From Bradyrhizobium jicamae (GTDB taxonomy: Bacteria; Pseudomonadota; Alphaproteobacteria; Rhizobiales; Xanthobacteraceae), in NCBI RefSeq assembly GCF_001440395.1, contig NZ_LLXZ01000152.1, positions 423-64,422 on the forward strand: a DNA stretch of 64,000 nucleotides. Direction: 5' to 3'. The notes under the pieces are model-generated. The model searched no databases, was not told where the DNA came from, and saw nothing but the letters and a program-made list of their open reading frames with translations. This document shows positions 9,267 to 18,046 of the stretch, piece after piece (within the stretch, counting starts at the first letter, position 1; each line of letters opens with the position of its first letter). A program made the position numbers and the translations under genes.

Positions 9267-10054
9267 TGTCGCGCCTGACGCTGTTGTCCCTGCAATTGCT
9301 GGTCGCGGTCGTTGCGCTGGCGATGTGGCACGTCCTCACCACTGTCCCGGTGTTCGGCCGCATTCTGTTGCCGCCGTTCTTCTTCTCCAACCCGGTCGAT
9401 GTCGGCAGCCAGGTCGTGAAGTGGTTCACGACAGGCGTGATCTGGAAGCACCTTTTCATCACGTTATGGGAATCCGTCCTCGCCTTTGTGATCGGCTCGG
9501 TAGGCGGCGTACTGGTCGGATTCTGGTTCGCGCGCAAACCGCTCGTCGCCGCGGTGTTCGATCCCTATGTCAAGATGATCAACGCGCTGCCGCGCGTGGT
9601 GCTGGCGCCGATCTTCGCGTTGTGGCTGGGGCTCGGCATCTGGTCCAAGGTCGCGCTCGGTGTGACGCTGGTGTTCTTCATCGTGTTCTTCAACGTCTAT
9701 CAGGGTGTCAAGGAAGTCTCGAACACGGTGCTTGATAACGGTCGCATGCTCGGCATGAACGAGCGGCAGCTGACGCGCCATGTCTACTGGCCGTCGGCGC
9801 TGTCGTGGATGTTCTCGTCGCTGCATACGGCGGTCGGCTTTGCCGTGGTTGGCGCCGTCGTCGGCGAATATCTGGGATCGGCCGCCGGTCTCGGCTACCT
9901 GATCCAGCAGGCCGAAGGCGTGTTCGACGTCGCCGCCGTGTTCGCCGGCATGTTCGTGCTGTCGGCTTTCGTCATCCTGATCGACATGGTGGTGACGCTG
10001 GTCGAGCGGCGACTCTTGGTCTGGCGGCCGACGGCGGCGGAGGGCAGGGGATAG
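9266..10054 (+). CDS. SsuC/TauC-type ABC transporter permease
   Basis: The 262-residue membrane protein has about six spans and a cytoplasmic EAA-type loop (NGRMLGMNERQLTRHVYWPSA). It pairs with the upstream ATPase, whose stop it overlaps. The sequence fits the BPD_transp_1 permeases of the NitT/TauT family. The substrate is not predictable from the permease alone. Confidence 0.88.
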   Translation: MSRLTLLSLQLLVAVVALAMWHVLTTVPVFGRILLPPFFFSNPVDVGSQVVKWFTTGVIWKHLFITLWESVLAFVIGSVGGVLVGFWFARKPLVAAVFDPYVKMINALPRVVLAPIFALWLGLGIWSKVALGVTLVFFIVFFNVYQGVKEVSNTVLDNGRMLGMNERQLTRHVYWPSALSWMFSSLHTAVGFAVVGAVVGEYLGSAAGLGYLIQQAEGVFDVAAVFAGMFVLSAFVILIDMVVTLVERRLLVWRPTAAEGRG

Positions 10055-10077
10055 GTCTCTCCGCCATCGCAGGATTC

Positions 10078-10170
10078 GTAGGGTGGGCAAAGCGAAGCGT
10101 GCCCATCCCTTACGATGGTTATTTGGATCAATGGTGGGCACGGCGCAAATGCGCCTTTGCCCACCCTACG
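10078..10170. repeat. TAGGGTGGGCAAAG palindromic repeat, full copy
   Basis: Left arm GTAGGGTGGGCAAAGCGAAG and right arm CCTTTGCCCACCCTACG enclose two smaller inverted halves joined by a unique spacer. The same element recurs at 11152, 24073, 25260 and 30124, with a half copy at 3842. In transcripts it could fold into a long hairpin. Confidence 0.85.
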
Positions 10171-10192
10171 GCTCTCGAATGGAGCTCCAGGA

Positions 10193-11143
10193 ATGGAACT
10201 CAAGCCTGATCTACAGGTATCCGTGTCGACCGCGCAGTCCATTGTGGACCAGGTCATCTCCGACTGCGCCGTCACGACGGTCTCCCGGCTGTATGGGGGC
10301 GAGATCGCGGCCATCCACGAGATCGCTTTTGCCGATCCTGCGCACCGGCCGCTCGTGCTGAAGGTTTATCCCGACGATCTGCGCTGGAAGATGCAAAAGG
10401 AAGTGACCGTCACTGGTCTGATCCAGGGCCGTCTCAGCGTGCCCGCGCCGGATATTTTGCTTGCAGACGATTCGAAGCGGCTACTCCCGCTCAATTTCAT
10501 CCTGATGACCAGGCTCGACGGTTCGAGATTGGGTGTGTTGGAAAAAGACCTGACGTCGGAGCAGCTCGCTTCAGCTTACGCGCAGATCGGCCGATTGCTC
10601 CGCGAGTTTCACCACATTCCGATGGAAGCCTTCGGCTATATCGGCCCAACCGGCATCTGGACGGCGCATTCGAGCAATCACGATTACCTGACCCATCAGT
10701 TTCAGCGGAAGCTTAAGGAATTCGCCGAGCGCGGCGGCAGCGCCGAGCTTGCGCAGCGGATTGCGGGACACGTCGCGGAGCGCGCTCACCTGTTAAAGGG
10801 CTGCTCGCAAGCCGTGCTGTGTCACAATGACCTGCATGCTGGCAATCTGCTGGCGACGATTGGAAACGAAGGGCTGCGCCTCACGGGCGTTGTGGACTTT
10901 GAGGGGGCGCTGGCCGGCGATCCGCTGATGGACGTTGCCAAGGCGCTTTATTACCTGGATGAGGAATGTACCCGCGCTTTGCTTGGCGGGTATGGTCCCT
11001 TGGAACGGGAGCACTGGTCCGAGACGCTCGACCTTTATCACCTGTATTTCGTGATCGAGCTGTGGTGCTGGATGGCTCAGATTGGCAAGAAGGAGCGGCT
11101 CGACGAACTGGCCCTCGAATTGGAAGCCGGCAGCGCCGGATAA
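10193..11143 (+). CDS. aminoglycoside-phosphotransferase-fold kinase
   Basis: The 316-residue protein has an APH/choline-kinase fold: ATP-binding Lys in LVLKVYPDD, the catalytic loop HNDLHAGNLL (His211, Asp213) and the metal-binding DFEGALAGDP. Such proteins phosphorylate small molecules (aminoglycosides, homoserine, choline, sugars) or act as fructosamine kinases; the substrate is unknown. The ATG at 10193 is preceded by GGAGCTCCAGGA; upstream in-frame ATGs lie within the palindromic repeat and are unlikely. It sits between the transporter genes and their likely binding protein. Confidence 0.78.
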   Translation: MELKPDLQVSVSTAQSIVDQVISDCAVTTVSRLYGGEIAAIHEIAFADPAHRPLVLKVYPDDLRWKMQKEVTVTGLIQGRLSVPAPDILLADDSKRLLPLNFILMTRLDGSRLGVLEKDLTSEQLASAYAQIGRLLREFHHIPMEAFGYIGPTGIWTAHSSNHDYLTHQFQRKLKEFAERGGSAELAQRIAGHVAERAHLLKGCSQAVLCHNDLHAGNLLATIGNEGLRLTGVVDFEGALAGDPLMDVAKALYYLDEECTRALLGGYGPLEREHWSETLDLYHLYFVIELWCWMAQIGKKERLDELALELEAGSAG

Positions 11144-11151
11144 CAGAATCG

Positions 11152-11238
11152 AGGGTGGGCAAAGAAGCGTGCCCACCATCAGCATTGCGATGCGGATCGA
11201 TGGTGGGCACGGCGCGATGCGCCTTTGCCCACCCTACG
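11152..11238. repeat. TAGGGTGGGCAAAG palindromic repeat, full copy
   Basis: GAGGGTGGGCAAAG on the left and CTTTGCCCACCCTAC on the right enclose GTGCCCACCATC and GATGGTGGGCAC with a spacer. It fills the convergent gap between the kinase gene and the cupin gene. Confidence 0.85.
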
Positions 11239-11267
11239 GCTTTCGTGTTCCGGGATGACGCTTCGCG

Positions 11268-11717
11268 TCAGTTCAACATCTTCGTATCGTCAGGCGCCTG
11301 CGGCGGCGTCTTGATCGCGATCGCCTTCAGCGTTCGGCCGTCGGGCTTGGTGCCGCCATGCGCGGTGCCCTTGGGGATCACCACGAGGTCGCCCGGCTTC
11401 ACCCGTACTTCCTTGTCGCCCAGCCAGATCGTGCCGGTGCCGTCCAGGATGTACTGGATCTCGTTGGTGTTGGGATGCATGTGCTTGCCGACATTGCCGT
11501 CCTGGATCGAGATCGTCATGCCGTCGGCGGCGACGAACAGTTTTGAGCGCATGCCGGTGCCCGAGGGCATGCCAAGCTTATCGCCTTCGAGCTCGCCGGT
11601 GTGGATGACCTGCGCGGTGATGTTCTCGGCGGCGATCGCCGGACGCAGCAGATGGGTGACGCTGCAGCCGGCGGCGAAAGCGGCGGCGAGCGATAGCGTG
11701 ATGGCTAGGCGATTCAT
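11268..11717 (-). CDS. exported cupin-domain protein
   Basis: The protein of 149 residues begins with a hydrophobic segment (LAITLSLAAAFAAG followed by Cys), compatible with a signal peptide or lipoprotein anchor. The cupin motifs are clear: GKHMHPNTNEIQYIL with two His and a Glu, and PGDLVVIPKGTAH. The start at 11717 has GGGGAGG upstream. Function is unknown; small secreted cupins often bind a metal and a small ligand. It is read away from the binding-protein gene at 11851. Confidence 0.75.
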   Translation of the reverse strand: MNRLAITLSLAAAFAAGCSVTHLLRPAIAAENITAQVIHTGELEGDKLGMPSGTGMRSKLFVAADGMTISIQDGNVGKHMHPNTNEIQYILDGTGTIWLGDKEVRVKPGDLVVIPKGTAHGGTKPDGRTLKAIAIKTPPQAPDDTKMLN

Positions 11718-11850
11718 GGCATTCCTCCCCTGTGTTGATCTTGTGCCGGCGATGCTATGCCGCCAGCCAGCGCCTGACCAGCGGTCGGAAAGTCGCCTTC
11801 TCAAGGCCGGCCCGCTGCTTTATGTTGCCGCGCAACGAATGGAGGAAGTC

Positions 11851-12879
11851 ATGAAGAAACTGCTCGGCCGGCTGGCCGCCTCGCTGCTCGCGCTGACGCT
11901 CACGACCGGGTTTGCCGCAGCGCAAAGCAAGGTCACCGTCGCGATCGGGGGCGGCTCCTGCCTGTGCTATCTGCCGACGGTGCTCGCCAAGCAGCTCGGC
12001 GAATATGAAAAGGCCGGGCTGGCGGTCGAACTGGTCGACCTCAAGGGCGGCTCGGATGCGCTCAAAGCCGTGCTCGGCGGCAGCGCCGACGTGGTGTCGG
12101 GCTATTTCGACCACTGCGTCAATCTGGCCGCAAAGAAGCAGGAATTGCAGTCGTTCGTGATCTATGACCGCTACCCCGGCCTGGTGCTGGTGGTGTCGCC
12201 CAAGCACACCAACGACATCAAATCGATCAAGGATCTGGCCGGCAAGAAGGTCGGCGTCAGCGCGCCGGGCTCCTCGACCGACTTCTTCCTGAAGTATCTC
12301 TTGAAGAAGAACGGCCTCGATCCGACCAGCGCCTCGGTGATCGGCGTCGGCCTGGGTGCGACGGCTGTCGCCGCGATGCAGCAGGGGCAGATCGAAGCGG
12401 CCGTGATGCTCGATCCCTCCGTCACCGTCTTGCAGGGCAGCTATCCCGATTTGAAGATACTGGCCGACACCCGCAGCGCAAAGGACACGCTCGCCGTGTT
12501 CGGCGGGGAGTATCCCGGCGGCGCGCTCTACACGACCACGGCGTGGATCAAGTCGCACGAGAAGGAAGTGCAGGCGCTGACCACGGCGATCGTCAACACG
12601 CTCGACTGGATTCACGCGCATTCGCCGGAAGAAATCATGGCGAAGATGCCCGAGGAAATCGTTGGCAAGAACAAGGAGCTTTATCTGGCGGCGCTGAAGA
12701 ACACGATCCCGATGTATTCGCTGACCGGCAAGATGGATCCCAAGGGCGCGGACGCGGTGCTCGCGGTGTTCAGCGAGGGGTCGCCGGAGGTCGCCAAGGC
12801 CAATATCGACGTGACCAAGACCTACACCAACAAATATGTCGAACAGGTGAAGAAGACCTCTGGCACGAACACCAAATGA
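11851..12879 (+). CDS. NMT1/SsuA-type ABC transporter substrate-binding protein
   Basis: The 342-residue protein has a signal peptide ending TGFAAAQ, followed by the NMT1/SsuA-type binding fold (VTVAIGGGSCLCYLPTVLAK, YEKAGLAVELVDLKGGSDAL, KDLAGKKVGVSAPGSSTDFF). A GGAGG lies 6-10 bases before the ATG at 11851; longer in-frame extensions run through the kinase gene and are not real. It is the probable periplasmic partner of the ATPase and permease at 8439-10054. Sulfonates, nitrate, pyrimidines and aromatic acids are all known ligands of the family. Confidence 0.85.
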   Translation: MKKLLGRLAASLLALTLTTGFAAAQSKVTVAIGGGSCLCYLPTVLAKQLGEYEKAGLAVELVDLKGGSDALKAVLGGSADVVSGYFDHCVNLAAKKQELQSFVIYDRYPGLVLVVSPKHTNDIKSIKDLAGKKVGVSAPGSSTDFFLKYLLKKNGLDPTSASVIGVGLGATAVAAMQQGQIEAAVMLDPSVTVLQGSYPDLKILADTRSAKDTLAVFGGEYPGGALYTTTAWIKSHEKEVQALTTAIVNTLDWIHAHSPEEIMAKMPEEIVGKNKELYLAALKNTIPMYSLTGKMDPKGADAVLAVFSEGSPEVAKANIDVTKTYTNKYVEQVKKTSGTNTK

Positions 12880-12920
12880 AGTCCGGATAGGTTCGGCGTG
12901 ATATCAAGCGAAGTCCGGCG

Positions 12921-13631
12921 ATGAGTGACACGAAGCAGCCTGTCATTCATCGCGTCCGCGCGCTCGACCTCGTTGTCGAAGCGTGGACGTGGCCATTTGC
13001 CGAAACGCGTCGCGCGGAGATCGCGGCGCATTTTGCCGACAAGCAGCGCGAAAAGCCGGCGATGTGGAACGGTCGCGTCCTGCTCGGGCGCAATCCGGTG
13101 TTTGCCGGCGACCGTCTCAGCGCCAGCTATTTCGAGACTGACTTCGCCAGCTTTCTCGCGTGGCGCGACTGGGGCTTTCCCGACGCGTCCGTCTTCAACG
13201 GTTTCGGCATGGGCGCGCTGCGCTGTGCCGACGGCGCCTTCGTGCTCGGCGAAATGGGCCAGCACACGTCCAATGCCGGACGCATCTATTTCCCATCAGG
13301 CACGCCCGATCTCGACGACATCAGGGACGGCGCGGTCGACATACCAGGCAGCGTCACGCGCGAACTCGAGGAGGAGACTGGTCTCGCCCCCAACGAATAC
13401 GAGAGCGAGCCGCATTGGCACTGCATCTACACGGGGCCTGCGGTCGCAATGATCCGGCTGCTGCGCATTGATCTGCCGGGCGAGGCGGTGCGCGAGCGGA
13501 TCGAGCGCAATCTCGCCACGCAGGATCAACCTGAACTGTCCACTATCCACCTCGTGCGCAGCCCGCGCGATCTCACCTCTGCCATGCCGCGGTTTGTCAC
13601 GGCCTTTCTCGAAGCGCAGTTCGCCGCTTAG
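12921..13631 (+). CDS. Nudix-fold hydrolase with an incomplete Nudix box
   Basis: The 236-residue protein contains the second half of a Nudix box (RELEEETGL, residues 147-155), preceded by FPSGTPD and DIRDGAVD. The first conserved Glu of the consensus (8 residues before the Arg) is Val and the conserved Gly is also off, so metal binding or catalysis may differ from standard NDP-X hydrolases. The start ATG at 12921 follows the binding-protein stop by 41 bases. The substrate is unknown. Confidence 0.75.
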   Translation: MSDTKQPVIHRVRALDLVVEAWTWPFAETRRAEIAAHFADKQREKPAMWNGRVLLGRNPVFAGDRLSASYFETDFASFLAWRDWGFPDASVFNGFGMGALRCADGAFVLGEMGQHTSNAGRIYFPSGTPDLDDIRDGAVDIPGSVTRELEEETGLAPNEYESEPHWHCIYTGPAVAMIRLLRIDLPGEAVRERIERNLATQDQPELSTIHLVRSPRDLTSAMPRFVTAFLEAQFAA

Positions 13632-13755
13632 GCTGTCGGCTCCTTTGGTTGCCAGGGCCACCCTGCACCTGGCAAATGCCGAGACCCCGTAGAGTTCCAC
13701 GATCAGCCCATTTCCATGCCGGTTTTGGCCAGCTCGAGATCACGGCCTGGTTGCA

Positions 13756-13769
13756 TTGATTCAGATCAA
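13756..13769 (+). promoter_or_regulatory. FNR/FixK-type box
   Basis: TTGATTCAGATCAA is a perfect TTGAT-N4-ATCAA palindrome. It lies 76 bases before the cyclase-fusion start codon at 13846, which fits a class II activator position about 40 bases before a start site near 13,800. In Bradyrhizobium this motif is bound by FixK2 or FnrN-type regulators under low oxygen. Confidence 0.65.
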
Positions 13770-13845
13770 GGCTTCGACGTAGGGCTCTGCAAATACGGCT
13801 TATCCAGACATCACTTGGCATCTGCACAGGATTGCTGCCGAAACG

Positions 13846-16800
13846 ATGCCAGCTGTCTATCGTACTAGATCAAACCATTTCCTGAAGCGACTCAGATTGG
13901 CCGCATGTCTGCCTGCATGCGGTCGTTTGAAGGGTGCCGCAATCGCCTTCCTGTTTCTTGTTGCACTCGTTCTGCCGGAATCGGTTCGGGCCGTCGAAAA
14001 AGTGTCCCTGCAACTGAAATGGCTGCATCAGTTTCAGTTCGCCGGATACTACGTTGCTCTGGAGAAAGGTTTCTATCGGGACGCCGGCTTCGATGTCGAA
14101 ATCCGCGAAGGCGGACCCGGCATCGATGCGATGATCGAGGTCGCGACCGGCAAGGCCGATTTCGGCGTGTGCATGACGGGTGTTCTGTTGCAGCAGTCCG
14201 CCCAGACGAAGGTGGTCGTGCTCGGCGTCATCTTCCAGCACTCGGCCGCGAACATCCTCGTTCCAAGCAGGGCCCGCATCAATACGGTGGCGGAACTCGC
14301 CGGCCGACGGCTGATGGATGCGTCCGGCAGCGACGATCTCGCGGCCATGCTGAAGCAGCAGGGCGTCGACTATGCAGCGCTCCCGAGGGTGGAACACACG
14401 GGCAACCCGCTTGATCTGGTCGCCGGCAAGGCCGATGCGATGGTTTCGTACATCACGAACGAGCCATTCGCCTTCGACCAGAAAGGCATCCCTTATCGCT
14501 CTTTCCGGCCACGCACCTTCGGCTTCGACTTCTACGGCGACAACCTTTGTACGCGCGATGTGCGATCACGCCGCGAGCCCGCAATGGTCGACGCGTTCCT
14601 TGCAGCGAGCCTGAGGGGTTGGGAATATGCCCTTGCTAATAAGGAAGAGGCGGTCGACATCATCTTGCGCGGCTACCGCGTGATCAAATCGCGCGAAGCT
14701 TTGATCTACGAGGCCGCGCAGACCGAGGCTTTGATCCAGCCAGGATTCATCCAGCTCGGCAGTCAGACACCGGAACGGTGGAACAGCATCGCGCGGATCT
14801 ACCAGGATCTCGGGATGTTGCCGCAGGGGCGGTTGCCCCACCCGCCGATCTACGAAGCGCCCAGAGAGAAGACCTGGCGCTGGCTGAAATTGGCAGCGAT
14901 GGCCGCCGCTCTGCTTTCGGCGGTTGCCATCGTGTTCCTGTTCTACCGCAAGGCCAGGGCGAGCAAGTTCTTCGCCGTCAGGCCCCGCCTGAGCGTGGTC
15001 ATGTCGGCATTGTTCGTGGGCCTCAGCATTCCAATCCTGATCTTCATTCTGGCTTACAATCACCAGAAGAACAGCGAAGCGATTATCGCGATGCTTCAGG
15101 AGCAGGTCGGCAAGTCGCGCTCGGCGACGATCGAAAGCATCGAGAATCTCATGCGAAGCGTCGGCGGCGTTCTTGGCCTTCTGGCCGAATCTGCGGCTGC
15201 GCAGCCCGCATTCTTCAGGAGCGAGGATAGCCGCGACGCCCTGTACCGTGTACTGACTTCGTCATCCCAGATCGATGCGGCCTACGTCAGCTTCGAGGAT
15301 GGCTATCATCGCGTCGTCACCCGCATTGATGCCGACCGCAAGCGGTCCGATCCGCAGATTCCGGCCAGCGCGAACTGGCATTCGAGCTACATCGATGCCA
15401 TTTCGACCGGTCCCGATCGTCGACGCCACCGCACGTTCTACGACATTTGGCCGAATGTGGTCGGCCAATACAGTGCGCGCAGCAGCCTCGATATAAGGAA
15501 CCTTCCGGGGTACGCGGCAGCGCGGGAGTCTCGCGCACTCCACGTGACAGCGCCTTCGATCAACCCTGATACCGGCTATCCCGTCATCTCGGCGCGTTAT
15601 CCGATCTACCGCAGCGACGACGAGTTTCTGGGCTGCGCCTCGGTGAACATCACCTTCGATGTCCTTTCCCGCTATCTCTCGATGCAGCGGCCGAGTCGTG
15701 ACAGCGTCACCATCATCGCCGATCCCACCGACGGGAAAATGATCGCCTCGTCGGAGCGGGAGAAGGTAGTCAAGGTCGCCGGCAGATCGCTGCAGATCGC
15801 CACCCTCGCGAACGTCGACAATGCCGACGTGCGCGAGGCCTACCGGCTGCACGTCCAGACCAACAGGGATGACTTCGTCTTTACCTCGCCTCGCGACGGC
15901 CGCGAGCTGAGCGCATCGTTTGCCCGGTTTCCGGAAAGCTTTGGCAGCCCCTGGCAATCCGTGATCGTGACGCCCACGGACGATTTCGTCGGCCAGTTGC
16001 GTGCGACGAACCAGAAAATCGTTCTGACCATCATCGCCCTGATCGTCCTCGAAATGGGTCTCATTTTCGCTCTCGCGCGGCGGCTGACGCGGCCGCTGGA
16101 GCGGGTTATGCAGGAGCTTGAAGCGATTGAGGATCTCTCCTTCGAGAAACGCCGGGGGCGATCGTCCAGGATCAGGGAAATTGCGCAGCTGCAGACGGCA
16201 ACAAATTTGTTGCGCAATTCGCTCCAGTCATTCTCGTCATTTGCGCCCGTCGAGGTCGTGAGGGAACTGGTAAAGTCCGGCATCCCGCTCTCGCTCGGGG
16301 TCGAAAAGCGCCGCCTGACGGTCTTCTTCTCGGATATCGAAAACTTTTCCAGCTATGCCGAGCAATCGGACCCCGATCTCCTCCTTGAGCAGGTCTCGAC
16401 TTATTTTGACATCGTTTCGCGTGCGATTGCCGAGGAGGGAGGCACCGTCGACAAGTTCATCGGCGACGGCGTCATGGCATTCTGGGGGGCTCCGATGGAT
16501 CTGCCGGCGCCGGCGCTGCATGCATGCCGCGGTGCGCTGCGATCCGTTCGTCGCCTGGAAGCCGTCAATGCGGCGTGGACCGCGCGCGGGCTCCCGACTT
16601 TCCGGATGCGGATCGGGCTGAATACAGGAAACGTTCTGGTCGGAAACGTCGGCTCGGCAGATCGCTTCAGCTACACCGCCATGGGTGACGGCGTAAACGT
16701 CGCGTCGCGGCTGGAGGGGATGAACAAGGAGTTCGGCACGACGATCTGCTTGAGTGACAGCGTCGTGGATGCGTGCGGCGGCGAGATTCTGGTCCGGCCG

Positions 16801-17076
16801 CTATGCCGCATCATGGTCAAGGGTCGCGAGCAGCGCTTCATGGTCTACGAATTGATGGGCATTGCGGATACCGGCGATCCGGAGTTGCAGCCGGCCCCGC
16901 ATTCCGTCGAATTGATTGAAATGACGCGTGCCGCTTCGATGATGTTTGAGGCTGGCGATCATCAGGGGGCAGCGAACGCTTACGAGAGGATCTTAAGCCT
17001 TTTTGCCGGCGATCCTGTCGCGTCCGCCATGCTCACCAGGTCCGAACTAGCCCCAAATCGCAGGCACAAAGATTGA
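13846..17076 (+). CDS. periplasmic NMT1-like sensor fused to a class III adenylate cyclase
   Basis: The 1,076 residues read in order: signal or first span (about 30-48), an NMT1/THI5-like binding domain (about 50-335, KWLHQFQFAGYYVALEKGFY), two membrane spans (346-368, 382-405), a second periplasmic region resembling a dCache domain (about 410-720), a span (724-745), a HAMP-like linker, and a class III cyclase catalytic domain (about 815-1000). Metal-binding Asp830 (FFSDIENF) and Asp874 (IGDGVMAF), purine-selecting Lys870 and Thr944, and transition-state Asn951 and Arg955 (GVNVASR) are all present. The Lys/Thr pair fits ATP as substrate (class IIIb). It probably converts a periplasmic ligand signal into cAMP. 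An FNR-type box lies upstream. Confidence 0.88.
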   Translation: MPAVYRTRSNHFLKRLRLAACLPACGRLKGAAIAFLFLVALVLPESVRAVEKVSLQLKWLHQFQFAGYYVALEKGFYRDAGFDVEIREGGPGIDAMIEVATGKADFGVCMTGVLLQQSAQTKVVVLGVIFQHSAANILVPSRARINTVAELAGRRLMDASGSDDLAAMLKQQGVDYAALPRVEHTGNPLDLVAGKADAMVSYITNEPFAFDQKGIPYRSFRPRTFGFDFYGDNLCTRDVRSRREPAMVDAFLAASLRGWEYALANKEEAVDIILRGYRVIKSREALIYEAAQTEALIQPGFIQLGSQTPERWNSIARIYQDLGMLPQGRLPHPPIYEAPREKTWRWLKLAAMAAALLSAVAIVFLFYRKARASKFFAVRPRLSVVMSALFVGLSIPILIFILAYNHQKNSEAIIAMLQEQVGKSRSATIESIENLMRSVGGVLGLLAESAAAQPAFFRSEDSRDALYRVLTSSSQIDAAYVSFEDGYHRVVTRIDADRKRSDPQIPASANWHSSYIDAISTGPDRRRHRTFYDIWPNVVGQYSARSSLDIRNLPGYAAARESRALHVTAPSINPDTGYPVISARYPIYRSDDEFLGCASVNITFDVLSRYLSMQRPSRDSVTIIADPTDGKMIASSEREKVVKVAGRSLQIATLANVDNADVREAYRLHVQTNRDDFVFTSPRDGRELSASFARFPESFGSPWQSVIVTPTDDFVGQLRATNQKIVLTIIALIVLEMGLIFALARRLTRPLERVMQELEAIEDLSFEKRRGRSSRIREIAQLQTATNLLRNSLQSFSSFAPVEVVRELVKSGIPLSLGVEKRRLTVFFSDIENFSSYAEQSDPDLLLEQVSTYFDIVSRAIAEEGGTVDKFIGDGVMAFWGAPMDLPAPALHACRGALRSVRRLEAVNAAWTARGLPTFRMRIGLNTGNVLVGNVGSADRFSYTAMGDGVNVASRLEGMNKEFGTTICLSDSVVDACGGEILVRPLCRIMVKGREQRFMVYELMGIADTGDPELQPAPHSVELIEMTRAASMMFEAGDHQGAANAYERILSLFAGDPVASAMLTRSELAPNRRHKD

Positions 17077-17146
17077 GAGGGTCGGGCCCGTGATCCCGGG
17101 CGCGGCGAGAACATGGAGCAATCCCTTCATGTTACGATGGATCGCG

Positions 17147-17974
17147 CTATTTCCTTCTCTTGAGACCCGCCTTGTTGCCGGCAATTCTCTTCTTTGACGT
17201 GCCTGCGGCCGATCGTCGCTCGGCAGCGGCGATCGTCGTCCGCCGGTTCGACAGTTTCAGCTTCGTATAATCAAGCACCCGTTCCATCGCGATCCGCGCC
17301 TTCTCGGCGTTGCCGCTCTCGATTGCGCGCGCGGCGGCGGCATGGTTGGGCAAATTGTCCTTGAACCAGCCGACGCTTCCGACCGCGACGTCGAAGACCG
17401 TGTTGAGGATGGTGTCGATGGCGCTGCGAAAGCCCTGCAGCACCGGATTGTGCGTGGCGTCGAGGATCGCAAGGTGGAACGCCTTGTCTGCTGCAATCGC
17501 GCTTGCCTCGTCCTGCGCGGTCTCCATCGCGGCCAGTGCCGTATTGATCCGCCAGCGGTCGTTTTTGGTGGCGCGCTCGGCGGCGAGCGCCGCGGCTGCC
17601 GGCTCGATGATCGAGCGGACTTCCTGGATGGCGAGCAGGAGATCGCGGTCCGGCTCCTTCTGGCCGACCAGCCAGCTCAGCACGTCGCGGTCGAGCAGGC
17701 TCCATTCGGCGCGCGGCAGCACATGCGTGCCGTGCCGCGGGCGGACACTCACCATTCCCTTGGCGGCGAGCGTCTTGACGGCTTCACGCACCACGCCGCG
17801 TCCGACGCCGAAGCGGGCTTCGAGATCGGGTTCGGGTGGAAGGGCGGTGCCGACCGGAATGAGATCCTGCGCGATTTCGCGGCCGAGCGTCGTCAACACG
17901 CTGCGAATGCGCCTTGGCTTGATGCGCCTGTCGGCGGTCCTTGGCCTGGCCACCTCTGCTGCTCCTGATCTCAC
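17147..17974 (-). CDS. GntR-family (FadR/FCD subfamily) transcriptional regulator
   Basis: A winged helix-turn-helix occupies about residues 25-95 (ALPPEPDLEARFGVGRGVVREAVKTL split over the usual helices, then the wing RPRHGTHVLP). The rest is an all-helical FCD effector domain whose metal or ligand-binding residues include Asp/His near FHLAILDATHNP and NHAAAARAI. The C-terminus is a Lys/Arg-rich tail. It is divergent from the HAAT operon starting at 18237, with operator-like palindromes in between, so it most likely controls that operon and itself. Confidence 0.88.
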   Translation of the reverse strand: MRSGAAEVARPRTADRRIKPRRIRSVLTTLGREIAQDLIPVGTALPPEPDLEARFGVGRGVVREAVKTLAAKGMVSVRPRHGTHVLPRAEWSLLDRDVLSWLVGQKEPDRDLLLAIQEVRSIIEPAAAALAAERATKNDRWRINTALAAMETAQDEASAIAADKAFHLAILDATHNPVLQGFRSAIDTILNTVFDVAVGSVGWFKDNLPNHAAAARAIESGNAEKARIAMERVLDYTKLKLSNRRTTIAAAERRSAAGTSKKRIAGNKAGLKRRK

Positions 17975-17984
17975 GGGAATTCGC

Positions 17985-18019
17985 GATTGCCTAACATGCG
18001 TTTGCTGTGATAGGCAATC
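17985..18019. promoter_or_regulatory. inverted repeat in the GntR/HAAT divergent promoter
   Basis: GATTGCCTA (17985-17993) is repeated in perfect inverted form as TAGGCAATC (18011-18019), spacing 17 bases. The right arm overlaps the larger palindrome that starts at 18014. It is probably a second operator or part of a cooperative site for the GntR protein encoded at 17147-17974. Confidence 0.5.
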
Positions 18020-18046
18020 ATCCGATGTTTAACATCCGATGATTGC
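18014..18046. promoter_or_regulatory. 33-bp near-perfect palindrome, likely GntR operator
   Basis: The arms GCAATCATCCGATGTT and AACATCCGATGATTGC flank a central T; 15 of 16 positions pair. It lies 40 bases from the regulator start and 191 bases before the binding-protein gene. FCD-type GntR proteins bind palindromes between themselves and their targets, so this is the best operator candidate in the window. Confidence 0.65.
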
